Source of the DNA: Musa acuminata AAA Group
Taxonomy: Eukaryota; Streptophyta; Magnoliopsida; Zingiberales; Musaceae
Direction of reading: 5' to 3'
Assembly: GCF_036884655.1 (NCBI RefSeq)
Contig: NC_088340.1
Location: 13,356,501-13,420,500 of the forward strand
DNA: 64,000 nt
Shown here: piece after piece, positions 11,306-23,049 of the stretch
Layout of the letters: the number at the start of each line of letters is the position of its first letter
Position numbering within the stretch: position 1 is the stretch's first letter
Notes under the pieces: generated by a model
Seen by the model: the letters and a program-made list of their open reading frames with translations, nothing else
Databases searched by the model: none
Told to the model about the DNA's origin: nothing
Position numbers and translations under genes: made by a program

Positions 11306-12505
11306 GAAAAGGAGAAGGAGAAGAAGAAGAAGAAGAAGATGCCCGCCGTAGACGAAGACCTGATATGGATGGTTCGAAGAAGAGGGCTTTCGCAAGAGGA
11401 TAAGCAACTCGTGAGAACGGACCGGAACAGAACAGAGAGTGCCCCCGGGATTGATGAAGGGTTTAGGGAGGAGGAGCCCACTAAAAATGCGTTAGAAAAT
11501 TAAATTAAATTATGTGTAAATATTTTTTTATGGTGGGCGTGTGTTCGTTTCTCTTTTATTCGTCGTCTGAGGGCCGTGGCTCGTTTGCCTGCTACAGATA
11601 TGTTTCTCCTGATCTGTGAAAGTGGTACGAGTCAACCTTATAATCAGCAGCATCCATGGAAGGCTAGAGAAACAAAAGTTGGCTACTTCTTCAATTTTTT
11701 TTTTAGGATAAATTCATTTAAAAAATTTCTTAGTTTTTTTTGTTTTCCGCACAGCATCTTTTCATTTTATTTTGATAAAACTTTTTTTTTTCTAAAAGAT
11801 AAATTACATCTTATACCTACCATATCAATCGTTATCTTTTATCTTATCGTTGTCCAACAATATTAAGATTGTGGGCAATAAGATAATCATGGTATCGTCT
11901 TTATTACCTTTATCGTCAATTATCAGGTTCTTTGTCGTCTTTCGTCTCATCACCTTTCATCATACCGATGACAGTGGGGCGGCTGGGGCTTCTCTTCCCT
12001 TCTCCTCTGTGTGGTTCACTGTAACGAAAACGTAGGTTGTGTCAAACACACAGGAAATGTGAGAGCAACGACAAACAAGAGCCTTGGCGATGGAGGAGGA
12101 TGTCACAACAACGTATGAGAAACAAAAACAACCACAACAAGACAAAGACTGATAAGACGAAAGCCAAGAATAATCTTGTCATTTAGAAAAATAAAAAACC
12201 TATGTAGAAATAAATTAAATAGGGATCACTCTACAAGAAAAAAAAAAAAAAAAAAAAAAACTTAGGATTGTTTTTGAGAATTTGCATTTTTTTATATGGA
12301 TGAAAAAAATTGGAAACAGATAATTAGTTTCCAAAAGTTAATGAAACATTATAATTTCATCAAATAGGCATCAACAAATCGGTCTTATTACAGTACACGC
12401 ATCTACTAACAGGTGAAAACACCTGTCTTAATCATATACACATGAAAGAAAGCCGACTACACTTTGTCATCACACAGCAACCGATTCGAACAGCGATCCT
12501 AAGCT
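11306..12505. other. Intergenic between ClpS-like 5' end and LNP 3' end
   Basis: Begins with an (AGA)n purine run (about 11310-11340) in the ClpS-like 5' UTR. It continues with AT-rich sequence and a run of more than 20 A at about 12238-12260. No gene was recognised. The A-run could be the tail of an old retroposed sequence, but nothing upstream of it identifies a family. Confidence 0.5.
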
Positions 12506-15500
12506 TCAACTAGAATGTTTACCAAGCTCCTTCTCATCAACCTCCTCAGGAATCTCTTGTGCTGAAACAGGACTGCCACTACCATGCTTATCGAGCACGT
12601 TCTCATCAGTTCCTCCACCAGGAATCTCTTCTACAGTTGCTAAGCTGCTCACAACAGCATTTCTGGTAATCGAGTTTGCATTGTTCTTGCTACGACTTAT
12701 AGCATCACCATCTAGTGAAGAGGTAGGTGTGTCCTTCCCTGAACTGGATCCCAATTCTTCCTCTGAGTGTCTTGACCCTCCATTCAAAGCATGGCAGTGC
12801 GGACAGTAATATGTTATGTATGCGAAATCCTCTTTTTTAGCTAGTCCTGCATATATACTCCATCCGTAAGTTTTGAGAAAACCAGTTAGGAAAAGTAATG
12901 GGCATCGCTCTACCCACCGTTATGCATATGGCAGTGGGCACATATCAGTGCGTAGCACTGAGTTGGATCCTCTCCCACGAGCAGGGCTGCTACCCGAGCA
13001 AGCCAACCTCCGTCGTCCAAGGCTGAACCTCTGAAGTGTTCAACAACCCTCTGATTAGGAGAACCATTTTCTTGGGTATCGGCAACATACTCATTAAGTG
13101 TTTTGTCGATGATCTGAGATGTTGTGCTGCTCCCGGTGCTATGACCTCTCCTATGCATCGGTTTCCTGTTATGCAGCCCAGAAGACTGCACCAGCTCAAC
13201 ATCATTGCTTTTACCGAGTGTGCTTGAAGTAGATTCATCGCCCACATGGACTTTCAAGCCAGAATCTGCCCCAAGCTTAGATGCCAGAACAGTTGCCGCC
13301 GCCGCCTTTGCAGCAGGATCAAGATCATACCTCTGGTTCAAAAGTTCAGTCAGTGATATACACACTTAAACAACCGTTAACAAATGCCAGCAAGCAGCAC
13401 AATTAAGGAACACATGGAGTATAAGTTCGATAAAATGAACAAAGTACACCATAAAAAGAGGGCCATGATTTTACCCCAAAACATGTTTAACACGACAGCA
13501 GGCAAGCAATATAAGAGAGTGAAAGCAAGCGTGCAAGGGTAACAGAGATATCAAGAACAAACCTGAATAAGTTGTTGTGTGTTGTAATAATTTGTTTTCT
13601 CCTTGAGCTCATCAATTTTTGCTTGCCTCTCAGCACGAAGCCTTTCGAGGGTTTTCTGGTCCTTATCATCAACTGTAGAAAAGAAAGTATAATGTCCTGA
13701 TGCACAAATATCTAAAAACAGAAATCTACTACATATTTGCACTCAGTTCAACAAACAGCAATGTGTAATAACAGGCATCCACAAGCATGGACAGTAGCAA
13801 ATTGATATTGGGCATGACGGTGCCACAACTGCAACATGAATTATATTACACCTTTTTAGGTAGGAGTGGAGTAACAATCCTGCAAATTTGTTAAAGAAAA
13901 GGAAGATAATGAAAATTGAAGAGAAGAAAACCAGAGCAATGAGACAAACTTGTGATGCTAAACTAATCTAGCAACCACCGTTACAAACAGAAACTAAAAA
14001 AATGTTAATGAAGCACCCAAACTCTGCTTCCTTCCAAATGTAATGACAGACCACACAAGAAAAAGCAGAACTCCCCTTACGTACAAACTAAGGAGGTCAT
14101 ATAAAAGAAATTCACATGAACTTTGCAGCACATCAACTAATTCAGATGAAAATTCCGAAAATCAATGCCATACATCTCATTTTAATATGCGAATATAAAA
14201 TATTTTTAATTTACTTGACCTGACCAATTACATCATAAAACAATCACAAGGCTTCAAACATTTAGAAGCTACAATCACTGTTACATATTGCTTTTTTTGC
14301 CAAGGAAATCTATTCTTATGATGACATTCAAACTCTATTACAATGACCTAGAAAATAATAGTTATCTATCCCTTAATATCCAACTTACTCTCAGAGTACA
14401 AAATTTGTGCATCATCTCTTCTGTTCAGGGACTAAATGGCTAACCATATGTAGACTATTTTAACCAGTCTTATGAAAAATAGAATTTCAGGATGGACATG
14501 TGGGGCCCATTCTGAATGAGATTATTAAGCAACAAAGCTATTCAAAATAAACAAGACACTGTGAATGAAACATAATTGGTAAAAACCATACTGTATGATA
14601 TCATTTAGAATAGATTAAATTGCTTTTTTCCATGGGGAACCGAGTGATGCTTATAGCTACAACTTTTGGCTTCAATCAATTGTACAACAGAAATTACTAC
14701 AATAGCCATAGTGTCCCAACAACTACTACAACAACCATAATGTCTCAACAGCTTGGGGCTGACTGCATGGATATCTTTTTGGCCAATGAGCTTTAATCGA
14801 TTGTCTCATATGGAAATATATTCTACTCATAAAAGATAGTCTCCTTGTGCAAGTAGTTCACTCAAACTATTTGCAATATCTGTATACTAAGATAATTGAA
14901 AGGGAAACGAGATCAATTACCCACAATTTTAGAAAGCATAAACCAAGATACTTTTACAGAATGGACTAACTAACACATATGTAAACCATAAAGATGGAGA
15001 AATGAAATATTATACTATAAGATTATCTAATATCGGGCGACTCATACAAAAGTATGGAGCAAATGGAATAAACTATTAAATTAATAATAGCTGGTGAAGA
15101 GTTTGATATTTACGCATTCTTGTGAAGCTTACAAGTGCGGAGTAGATAATAGTTGACAAGCCAGGTAATACAAACATGGGCAATACACGAATAGCCCTCA
15201 TCTTCCAATCCAAGTCCACTGATCTTGTAGTGACTATAGCACAAGTCACGGCTACCACCTGGTAAGAAGTAGCTGCTTTCAGAAACCAAGATCAGACTTG
15301 AATTTTTTTTCTTAAGTCAGTAGCCAAGTAATTCGTTAAGTCAAAAAGAAAAATACATGCCAAGAGTTACCAATGTTGACAGGAATTCCCTGCACCAAAC
15401 TAAATCAACAAATAAATCCAATATGTATCATCAACAAATTCCAACGTATATATAACCCAATGCAACAGCAAGTCAAACATGAAAATTCTCAGACTATGAG

Positions 15501-16609
15501 AGTTGACTTTGTATTATTCCACAAGACAACATGTGATAAGTTTGTAAAGCAGTCTACTGCCTAAGAAATAGTTGCTGGTTTACAGGAGCAGATTGTGTTG
15601 TCACTCCAGACAGGAACATCCTAAGGTGAAAGATCAAGATAGAAAACTGTGGTAATCTTCTATATGATGTCGAGCGAAAATATGAAAAAGAAAGTAATTT
15701 TAGGTTGAAAAATATAAGAGAAAGGAACTTTTGAATTGCATCAAGAATGAATGCCATAGCATAGCAGGCAGATACTGCAGAAAATTGTCCACAAAGTTGA
15801 CACAGGCAATTAACAAGGCTGGAAACTTTGGAAATATATTGATGAGACCAGCTAGTCAGCAACCAAAGATGGCTATTTATTAATCATGAAAATTGGAGGG
15901 GAAAGTGACCTAAGTAGGGAAACATCATAGTCAGGAAACCAACAACCACAACAAACCGAATTAAGACCGAGTATAAGAAAATTGGAGTTGATGGTTATAC
16001 TAAGAAGTTCAACAATGTATAAGATTACCCTCCAATTGGAACTAAATCTTCCATATTATTATGAATTTTTTTGGGTTTTGTTTTCTAATTTATTTCACTT
16101 AATAATTAATAACTAGGCTACTTGTGCACGTTGCAAAGTTAATCAATGCATCTCTTCTAAACTTATTCTCCAATTCGTCAGAGAATAGAACTTTCTTCCT
16201 TGTTTTAAACATAACCTCCAGGACTTTTTTTGCCCCCCCCCCCCAAATTTATCAAAGCCACTAGACAATGAACAATGAAAAAGAGAGGAAAAATCTGATT
16301 TTAAACACATCAATCCATTCCAATCGAAGGAGTTGGCAAGAAAAAAGAGCAATATTTCACCTCGAGAATCACGGAGGATACTATGATATTCCTGGTCATC
16401 TTCCGCGACGACTTAGCCCTTCTCTTCAACCTCGCATGGACCGATGCCTCCTCCTTGGAGAGGTGCTCCAACTTCTTCTGGAAGTCATCGTCGGCCCCAA
16501 AAATCCCTCTCCACAGCCGGGAGACAACCCCCCTGCGTGGCGGCTTTCCTCCCTTGGACGAGTTTGCGGGATCGACCACGGCGGCCGTAGCAGCTTCTTC
16601 CACCACCAT
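12506..16609 (-). CDS. LNP: Lunapark-type ER three-way-junction protein
   Basis: Lunapark proteins sit in the ER membrane and act at three-way tubule junctions with atlastin/RHD3-type GTPases. Five minus-strand exons, 16609-16361, 15258-15114, 13672-13563, 13332-12918 and 12846-12506, join in frame to 419 residues. The N terminus (VSRLWRGIFG, then LSKEEASVHARLKRR) matches plant LNP. Two hydrophobic segments at about 76-93 and 106-128 flank the conserved DLDWKMRA. A coiled-coil-like stretch (DQKTLERLRAERQAKIDELK) and RYDLDPAAKAAAATVLASKL follow. The zinc finger has Cys299/Cys302 and Cys321/Cys324 (CAHC and CPHC). The acidic Ser-rich tail varies between species. The gene is divergent from the TIPIN-like gene. 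Intron 1 is about 1.1 kb and intron 2 about 1.4 kb. Confidence 0.93.
14701..14805 (+). mobile_element. Au-like SINE remnant in LNP intron 2
   Basis: The text 'acaaccataatgtctcaaca' is followed by 'gcttggggctgactgcatgg' and then 'atatctttttggccaatgag'. This resembles the conserved 3' half of plant Au-type SINEs (TTGGGGTCGGCTACATGGAT followed by a TTTTxGCCAxTGAGCT-like stretch). The preceding 30 bp is nearly duplicated (atagccatagtgtcccaaca). The copy is degenerate and without a clear 5' Pol III box, so the family call is tentative. Confidence 0.4.
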
Positions 16610-18197
16610 TTCTAGAAGAGAAGGGGACCGGGGGGGAGGGGGAGAGGAGGAGAAGAGGGGATCCGATGGAATTGAACGGAAAGGGAGACGAAAAATTATA
16701 TATCGAGTTGAAGGATCCAAGAGGAAGAGGAGAAGAGGCAATCGCGATCGCGATCGCGATCAGATCGAAGGACTCACCGATGATTCTTCTCTGATTGGAT
16801 TGGAAAAAAGAGAACTTTTCTTGTTCGTTTCTTTCGATGGGGTTCCGATAAGAAAGTATCGCCACCGTCCGGATGGAGAGAAGAAAGCGAACCGTGTTCC
16901 TAGTGGCCAAGGAAAGGAGACGGACCACGCGTAAGAGGAGCGCAGTTAGCCGAGGGTGGTCGTGGCAGTTGAGAAGCTGGTCAAAATTAATTGAATGGTT
17001 GACCTCGAAATCGGGCAGATAACAATAACGATCACAACAACAACAATATTATTATTATTATTAGGTGAATTAAAAAATATATATATATTTCATTTTTAAC
17101 TTTCTCCATTACTATCCCACTTTCTTTGTATCGCAAAATGTGATTAACTAAACAAGTCAAACAAACAAACAAAAAAACTCACCCTTTGTATTTGATCTAT
17201 TATTTTTTAATAGATCAAATATTATTTTTAATATAATTATAATTTTTTTAAAAAATAAATATACTTTTTATTAGTTTGAAATAAAAATATTAAAATATTA
17301 CTTTATGTCAATTATAATATTTTTTAAAAAAATAGAACTATAATTTTTTTGGTATTTTATAAATGATCGTTATGTTATTTTGAAATCGATAAAGGAGCGA
17401 CATCTTTTATGAAAATTTTTAAAACGGAAGGTTTTTCTCGTAAATTCATTGTAGATTATTAGTTGTGATCTTTTTACAATTTATAATCATATTTTTTAAA
17501 TCATTATATATATTTTTTTTAAAAAAAATAAATATAAATATATTTTTCTTCCTTGTTCCGTTTTCTCTCAATTCTTCTTCCCTCATCTTGACGAGCATCG
17601 AGGGGTTGTAGCACGAGCGTAGATGACATTAGTATAAAGGCATTGGAGGGTGTAACGAGTAACATCGCAACAGCGAGAATAAAATAAGAGGATGTGAAGA
17701 TGAAAAAAATAAAAGATAAAATCGGTAATACTGAAATTGTGAATAATAATAATAATAATAATAAAATATTTCTTTTTCCAAAAATGGTCAATAATAAAAA
17801 GTGGACGGTAAATAGGAAGCTTCAAAATCGAGGATTTGTGGTTGTTTCATATTCACCGAAAGATGGAGACGTCGGAGTTACCCACTTGAGGTAGCCACGA
17901 GCCGCTGGGGCCTCCTTGGGTTAATTAACCAAGTGTGTGAGAGAGAGCTCCGGGTTTGTGTGGCTTTTGGGTAGCTGCGCAGATTCAGGAGGGGTGTCCT
18001 GAGTCGTTACCTAATCGGCGTGGGTTCTTTCTTACGACTTGAGGTTAGATTTCGTGCTTGCGAGAAGGCGGAATACATTAAGAACCAGCGCTTTTTTTTC
18101 CCGCCACTTTTTCGCCCTCCAAAGGAGCTCAGTAGAAAAGGAGACCTTCGAAGAGTTGGAGCGGGGGAGAGAGAGAGAGAGAGAGAGACAGAGACGG
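16610..18197. other. Divergent promoter region between LNP and TIPIN-like genes
   Basis: About 1.6 kb. The LNP side (16610-16970) is GC-rich and includes GCGATC tandem hexamers at about 16743-16762. The middle (17030-17780) is very AT-rich with short (TTA)n and (AAT)n runs near 17045-17062 and 17746-17763. The TIPIN side has a (GA)n tract at 18169-18188 just before the start codon. No gene was recognised. Confidence 0.6.
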
Positions 18198-21100
18198 ATG
18201 GAGAGGAACCGGAAGGGAGGGACGGCGCCGACCGGGTGCTTCAAGTGCGGGAGGCCGGGGCACTGGTCTCGCGACTGCCCTTCCTCCTCGGGGAACCCTA
18301 ACCCTAGCTCTGGCCTCAACAAGGCTACTGCCTTCTCCTCCAGATCCTCTCAGCAGCCGCCTCCCCAGAAGCCCTCTGCCGCTGCAGCGACCAGCGCCAA
18401 GAAGGCCCCGAGGACGAGGCCCAAGCTAACTCCGGATCTCTTGCTCTCGGACGATGGCCTCGGCTACGTCCTCCGCCATTTCCCTCGTGCCTTCAAGTAC
18501 CATGGGCGCGGCCATGAGGTAATCCTCTTCTTGTCTTGGTACAGATCAACACGTATTCTCTAGGTGCTTTTTCAGATCGATTGTGCCTGCAAGCCCCTTT
18601 CTACTCGATTTTCCATCCCAATTAGTAGCATTTGCTGTTGGTTTCGAGTTTCTCTATCATATCCGATCTCGTTAGTGTATCCTAACCGTTCAATGCTGAA
18701 TAATGCATCTTTTCCTTCACTTTTGGAGAGTTCCCATGGCAACCATTAATCTTTCTATATATTGATCATTTGACCCTGTCGTAATTTCTAGGGTTTTTTA
18801 TCCGCTTACTTATCCTCCTTATGCAGCTGTTGGTAATCGGAATTATAAGGTTGCTTTGTCGCAAATATTTGATTCCGGTCGATGATTGAAAATTGTTTGG
18901 AGCTTTTTCCCTAAAGAAGAGTTCAGAAGTGCTGTTGTTGGCTTTTGATCAGATTCCTCAGTTAGTATTGGTGTTTTGCTTCCAGGTGGCTGATCTTGGT
19001 AACTTGATTGGTCTGTATGCACAATGGCACTCGCATTTGATCCCTTACTACTCCTTTGATCAGTTTGTACACAAGGTCGAGCAAGTTGGTGCCAGCAAGC
19101 GAGTCAGGGTAAGCTGATTTTCCCAAATCCAAAGTTTTTAATAAAAAAATGAATAATCTCTGTAGATTGTTTGTCTGATTTATCTATGAGTAAACTGTCA
19201 CTGATGTTTCTCTTACCTTTGTTGTTGGAAGCTACATACAGGTACATGGCGTCTGAATTGTATAGTTAAGAGAAACACAGGATGATTTAGTTTTGCATCA
19301 TGTACTTATTCCAGAATATGAGAATACAGTAAAAAAGAGGGATCTAACTTCTAACTTTTCATACACATGGTTGTAACCTTCTGTAATGATAGAAGTTGAC
19401 ACTAGATCTTAATTACCTCTTTCTATGTTGATCTTGGTTCCCATTTTGTTTCGAATATGAGGACTTCCAACTGTTACCTTAGGTTGATATTTCATTTCAT
19501 GTTTAAACTCTGCACCACGGCCATTATGCATTTTCTTTTCATTTACAAAGGGTGCAGACCTTGTCATTGATTATGCAGGGATAGTCCAAGGGACCAGGTT
19601 TTCATTTAAATAGCATATTAAGTATTAACTAAGTTTAACTTCATATGATCTTATTTGAGTCACTCTGGAGCTGTTGTTAGCATGGAAAAATTATTTGTCA
19701 ACCAAGCACATTTTGTACCTTTGAACAAGCTCAAGTTGATGCATTACTAGCGATGAGGATGTTACCTGGAGTAAATATGCTGTAATCTGTTTCTTATGTT
19801 GTGGTTGGATGTCCTGTTCACAATGATTCTGGAGTCTAGGGCTAAAGATGTTGAAATTGGTGACTTTTTTTTGAAGTATTTTAAGAGGAATGATCTTTTG
19901 GTGCACTTGAAACTTCTGTTCTTGCTTTGTGCTCATGTTATGAAACTCCTATCAAAACATTATAGCTTTATCCTTTCAGTTGCTTAATTTGATTGGTTTT
20001 CAATATGGCCATCTATGTTGTGCTAGATGCATCAGCAAATCTCACACATAACTTCTATTTTTAAGTTCAGAGATGTCTCACATGATGATGTTAAAATGTT
20101 CTCTTCTGCTTCCTCTCATGAACAAGGTCTTGATAATTGCTTTCTCTATAATATTAGGAAAATATTACTGTTTGTATTGATCACAAAAACTAAGTTCAAA
20201 GAAAACCATTCAGGATGAATATTCTGATCATATCAGAATAATTAGCTAATTGTTCCAAGATATTATTGCTCAACTGAAGCTCACTAGTGAATACATGTCT
20301 GAGTTTCTTTTTATTCCTCGTTTTTTTTCCGCAAGAGATGCATCTCAGAATTGAATGAGAGAGTTGCCAGAGGAGGAGACCCCACAAAGCTGCATGAACC
20401 CCCTGTTGAACAAGTTGCTCCAGAAACAGAACAAGGTACATGATACCTGCTTGGACTTTCCATCTGAGTTGCATAAACTGTCTTACAATCTCATTTCTTT
20501 TAAACTTAGTTTATGCTTGCAATTTTTTTTGCAACTGCCATGCATCCTCAAAAGGAGGCAAACCAGAGGCTAATTGGCCTGTATAGACCGAAATACACCT
20601 AAAATAAAGGAATGATAAAAACTTGTTTCTGTGGTAAGAAATCAGCTCCCATTTATGAGTTGATCCATCATTTTATACCTCTTTAGTAAACCACAGGCAG
20701 ATCTAGCATTCTGATGCTAAGTTACACCTATATGATGTCAGCACATGTCATTTATGGCTTTTATATATGTAGGAAATTTCATGGAAAGAAGACAAAGACA
20801 ATGTTTTTGTAGCATGACTTTGAGTATCTCATTTGATCTTTTTTACCTTTGATCATTGCAGATGATACTGTCGTTGAAGATCCAGTTGCTGATGCAGTAG
20901 ATCCATTTTTAGAGAGTCATGAAGCCGATCACATTCAAGAGATGTTTGATGAGATTTTCCACAAGGCTACTGAAGTAACACATTTTGCCTTTTCTTCTGT
21001 GGAAAATTCATTTAACCATCTAATTTTCTTTCCAAGAATCTTTTTACTTACGTTAGGCTTTTTTCTCAATTTTCGTTGTAATCACTATTTAAGATTTTTC

Positions 21101-22357
21101 CTGCATAGTCATCTTCTATTTCATTTTTGTTTCCTGAACCTTTTGAATTGATGTTTAACTGCTTGAGAACGCTGATGGTTCATCTCACATTAGCTGCCCT
21201 CAAGACCATTGAGTAATAAGCAATGCTGTTGATATCATAATATATTCATGTTTTTCAATTTTGAGTGCACACTCTTATTTCTTTCTTAATGATTGTTATT
21301 TAGAACATGGTATGAGCGTTGGTTTAGCACCTTGTTATGAGCGTGCATCAACTGATTCTGGGTTGCGAAACCCACAGGGGCACCCCAAAATACAGCAATC
21401 AAGTTTAGTGAACCAACAACCGAGTTTGCATGTCGGGTCAACTTGGTTTTAGAATTTTGAGAGAATAATTAAAGGCCAGGCTTCAGATGAGAGTTTCATG
21501 TTCATTTTATGTATTAACTTGACACACAGCTGACCAACATAAGCCATCCCTGATCTTTAGTTTGAATGTTATGAAGCAAATGGTAAATGCTGATCTAAAA
21601 CTGTATGATAGATTGCAGAATTTAGGATCATTTTCTGTTTCTGGAATTAGGTGAAGTTAACAAGAGCATTTGCATACTACGTTCATGTCCCGGCGGCAGG
21701 AAATGAGAGATCAAGCACAACCATGTAATGTCTTAAATAGGATTTGCAGTAAAGAACTTCTGGGGCAATCAATGGTTTGTTAATATGAATAACTTTTTAG
21801 AATTGGATCCGTGAGAGATGTTTAAGCTTTGTTTCAAGTCTGCATGTGGCAATGTCAACTGTTTGGAAGTTCTTTAGACAATAATTTCCTCCGTTGTACT
21901 GGTAGTTTTGAGCTTACTTTACATGCTAATACCTTTCATCCAGCAGCTTCATACATGTTTAGTTGTACACAAACCTTTCATTCAGCTCAACTTTCACTAG
22001 TCGAAATTCTATGGTTAAAACTTAGATGCTAAAACAAAGTTTATGCTTTGAAACTGTCTAATAGGAAACAAAGTTTTGTTGGTTTTATCACCCTAGATGT
22101 TAACCTGTGCTTCAAAACTACAATTGCAACTGCAGGAACCATGTGAGTCCTTGCAGCAGGAACAGACGCATGCCTCAGAAGTAAACCGTCAGCTATGTTC
22201 GACAAAGGAACCAGTGTCACAAAATCAAGAAGCAGCTAGTTGTGTCTCCACGCCAAGCAAAAGTCGGATTACAGAAGAGCAAAGGGCACGAATGGAAGCG
22301 AACCGCTTGAGAGCACTGGAAAGAGCTGCAGCTCGGGCTCGTTCAGCAGCATCTTGA
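18198..22357 (+). CDS. TIPIN/Swi3-type replication fork protection protein with CCHC knuckle
   Basis: Swi3/TIPIN proteins pair with Timeless/Tof1 and stabilise stalled replication forks in the nucleus. Five exons, 18198-18518, 18986-19108, 20336-20435, 20862-20974 and 22136-22357, join in frame to 292 residues. A CCHC zinc knuckle (Cys14, Cys17, His22, Cys27; GCFKCGRPGHWSRDC) opens the protein. The Swi3 domain spans about 76-160: KLTPDLLLSDDGLGYVLRHF, FKYHGRGHE, then LIGLYAQWHSHLIPYYSFDQ and VEQVGASKRVR. An acidic segment and a charged, Arg/Ala-rich C terminus (RARMEANRLRALERAAARAR) follow. I chose the ATG at 18198 because the in-frame upstream ATG at 18039 would translate the GA repeat as a RERERE run, more likely 5' UTR. 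It is convergent with the receptor kinase. Confidence 0.9.
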
Positions 22358-23049
22358 ATATTTCATCCTTTTAATAAATCCAAATCTCTCAGTTGAGAAC
22401 CACAATGATCATTCCACCATGATTGTGGGTCCAGAAACAACCTACATCAAGAGGCTGTGAAGTCTTGATTTGAAATCATATATGTGCAAAAAAAAAAAAA
22501 TGTTCGATGGCTGCAGTTTGATGCTCTTTAGTTTCTTCAGTGCAGATCCTGTAAATTCATGGTTCTCAGATTTGATGTTGTAGTTCATGCTTCTTGTTAA
22601 TCAAGAATTTTGGCTTAAAATGAAGGATGCCTCCATGTAATTGAGATCATTTCAGAACTGGTTTTTTGGAATATGAAGTTTTCCCTTGTAAACCTCAATT
22701 TGGGTTGTGCTCATGAAATCTAATAAGCATCTCTCATAAGTTTTCTATTTTATTTTTGACATATATCTCAAATTTCTGCTTTGGAATAAGCTGTAGATAA
22801 AACACGAAACATTATTTTTATCCCTTCAAAGTTTAAAGAAAACAATACATCATGAACTTGAAATGAAAGATACAAAAAGATGGGAAAACTAGTGGAACAG
22901 AAGACCAGAACAAAAACCAGTAGTTTCTTTCAAGTCTCGGGGGAAAACAATAGTCACATTCTTTGGTACACTCGCGCTACAGCGCTCTACAACTTCCATC
23001 CTCGAGGAAATCGCTCGCGCACCCACACAAATTATTCCCTTCGTCGTCA
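22358..23049. other. Convergent intergenic region
   Basis: Holds the 3' UTRs of the TIPIN-like gene and the minus-strand receptor kinase, including a run of A at 22488-22500. No further gene was seen. Confidence 0.7.

Noticed and set aside
12238..12260. Poly-A run as the tail of a retrocopy
   Set aside because: No recognisable gene copy or SINE/LINE body lies upstream, and no flanking duplication was seen.
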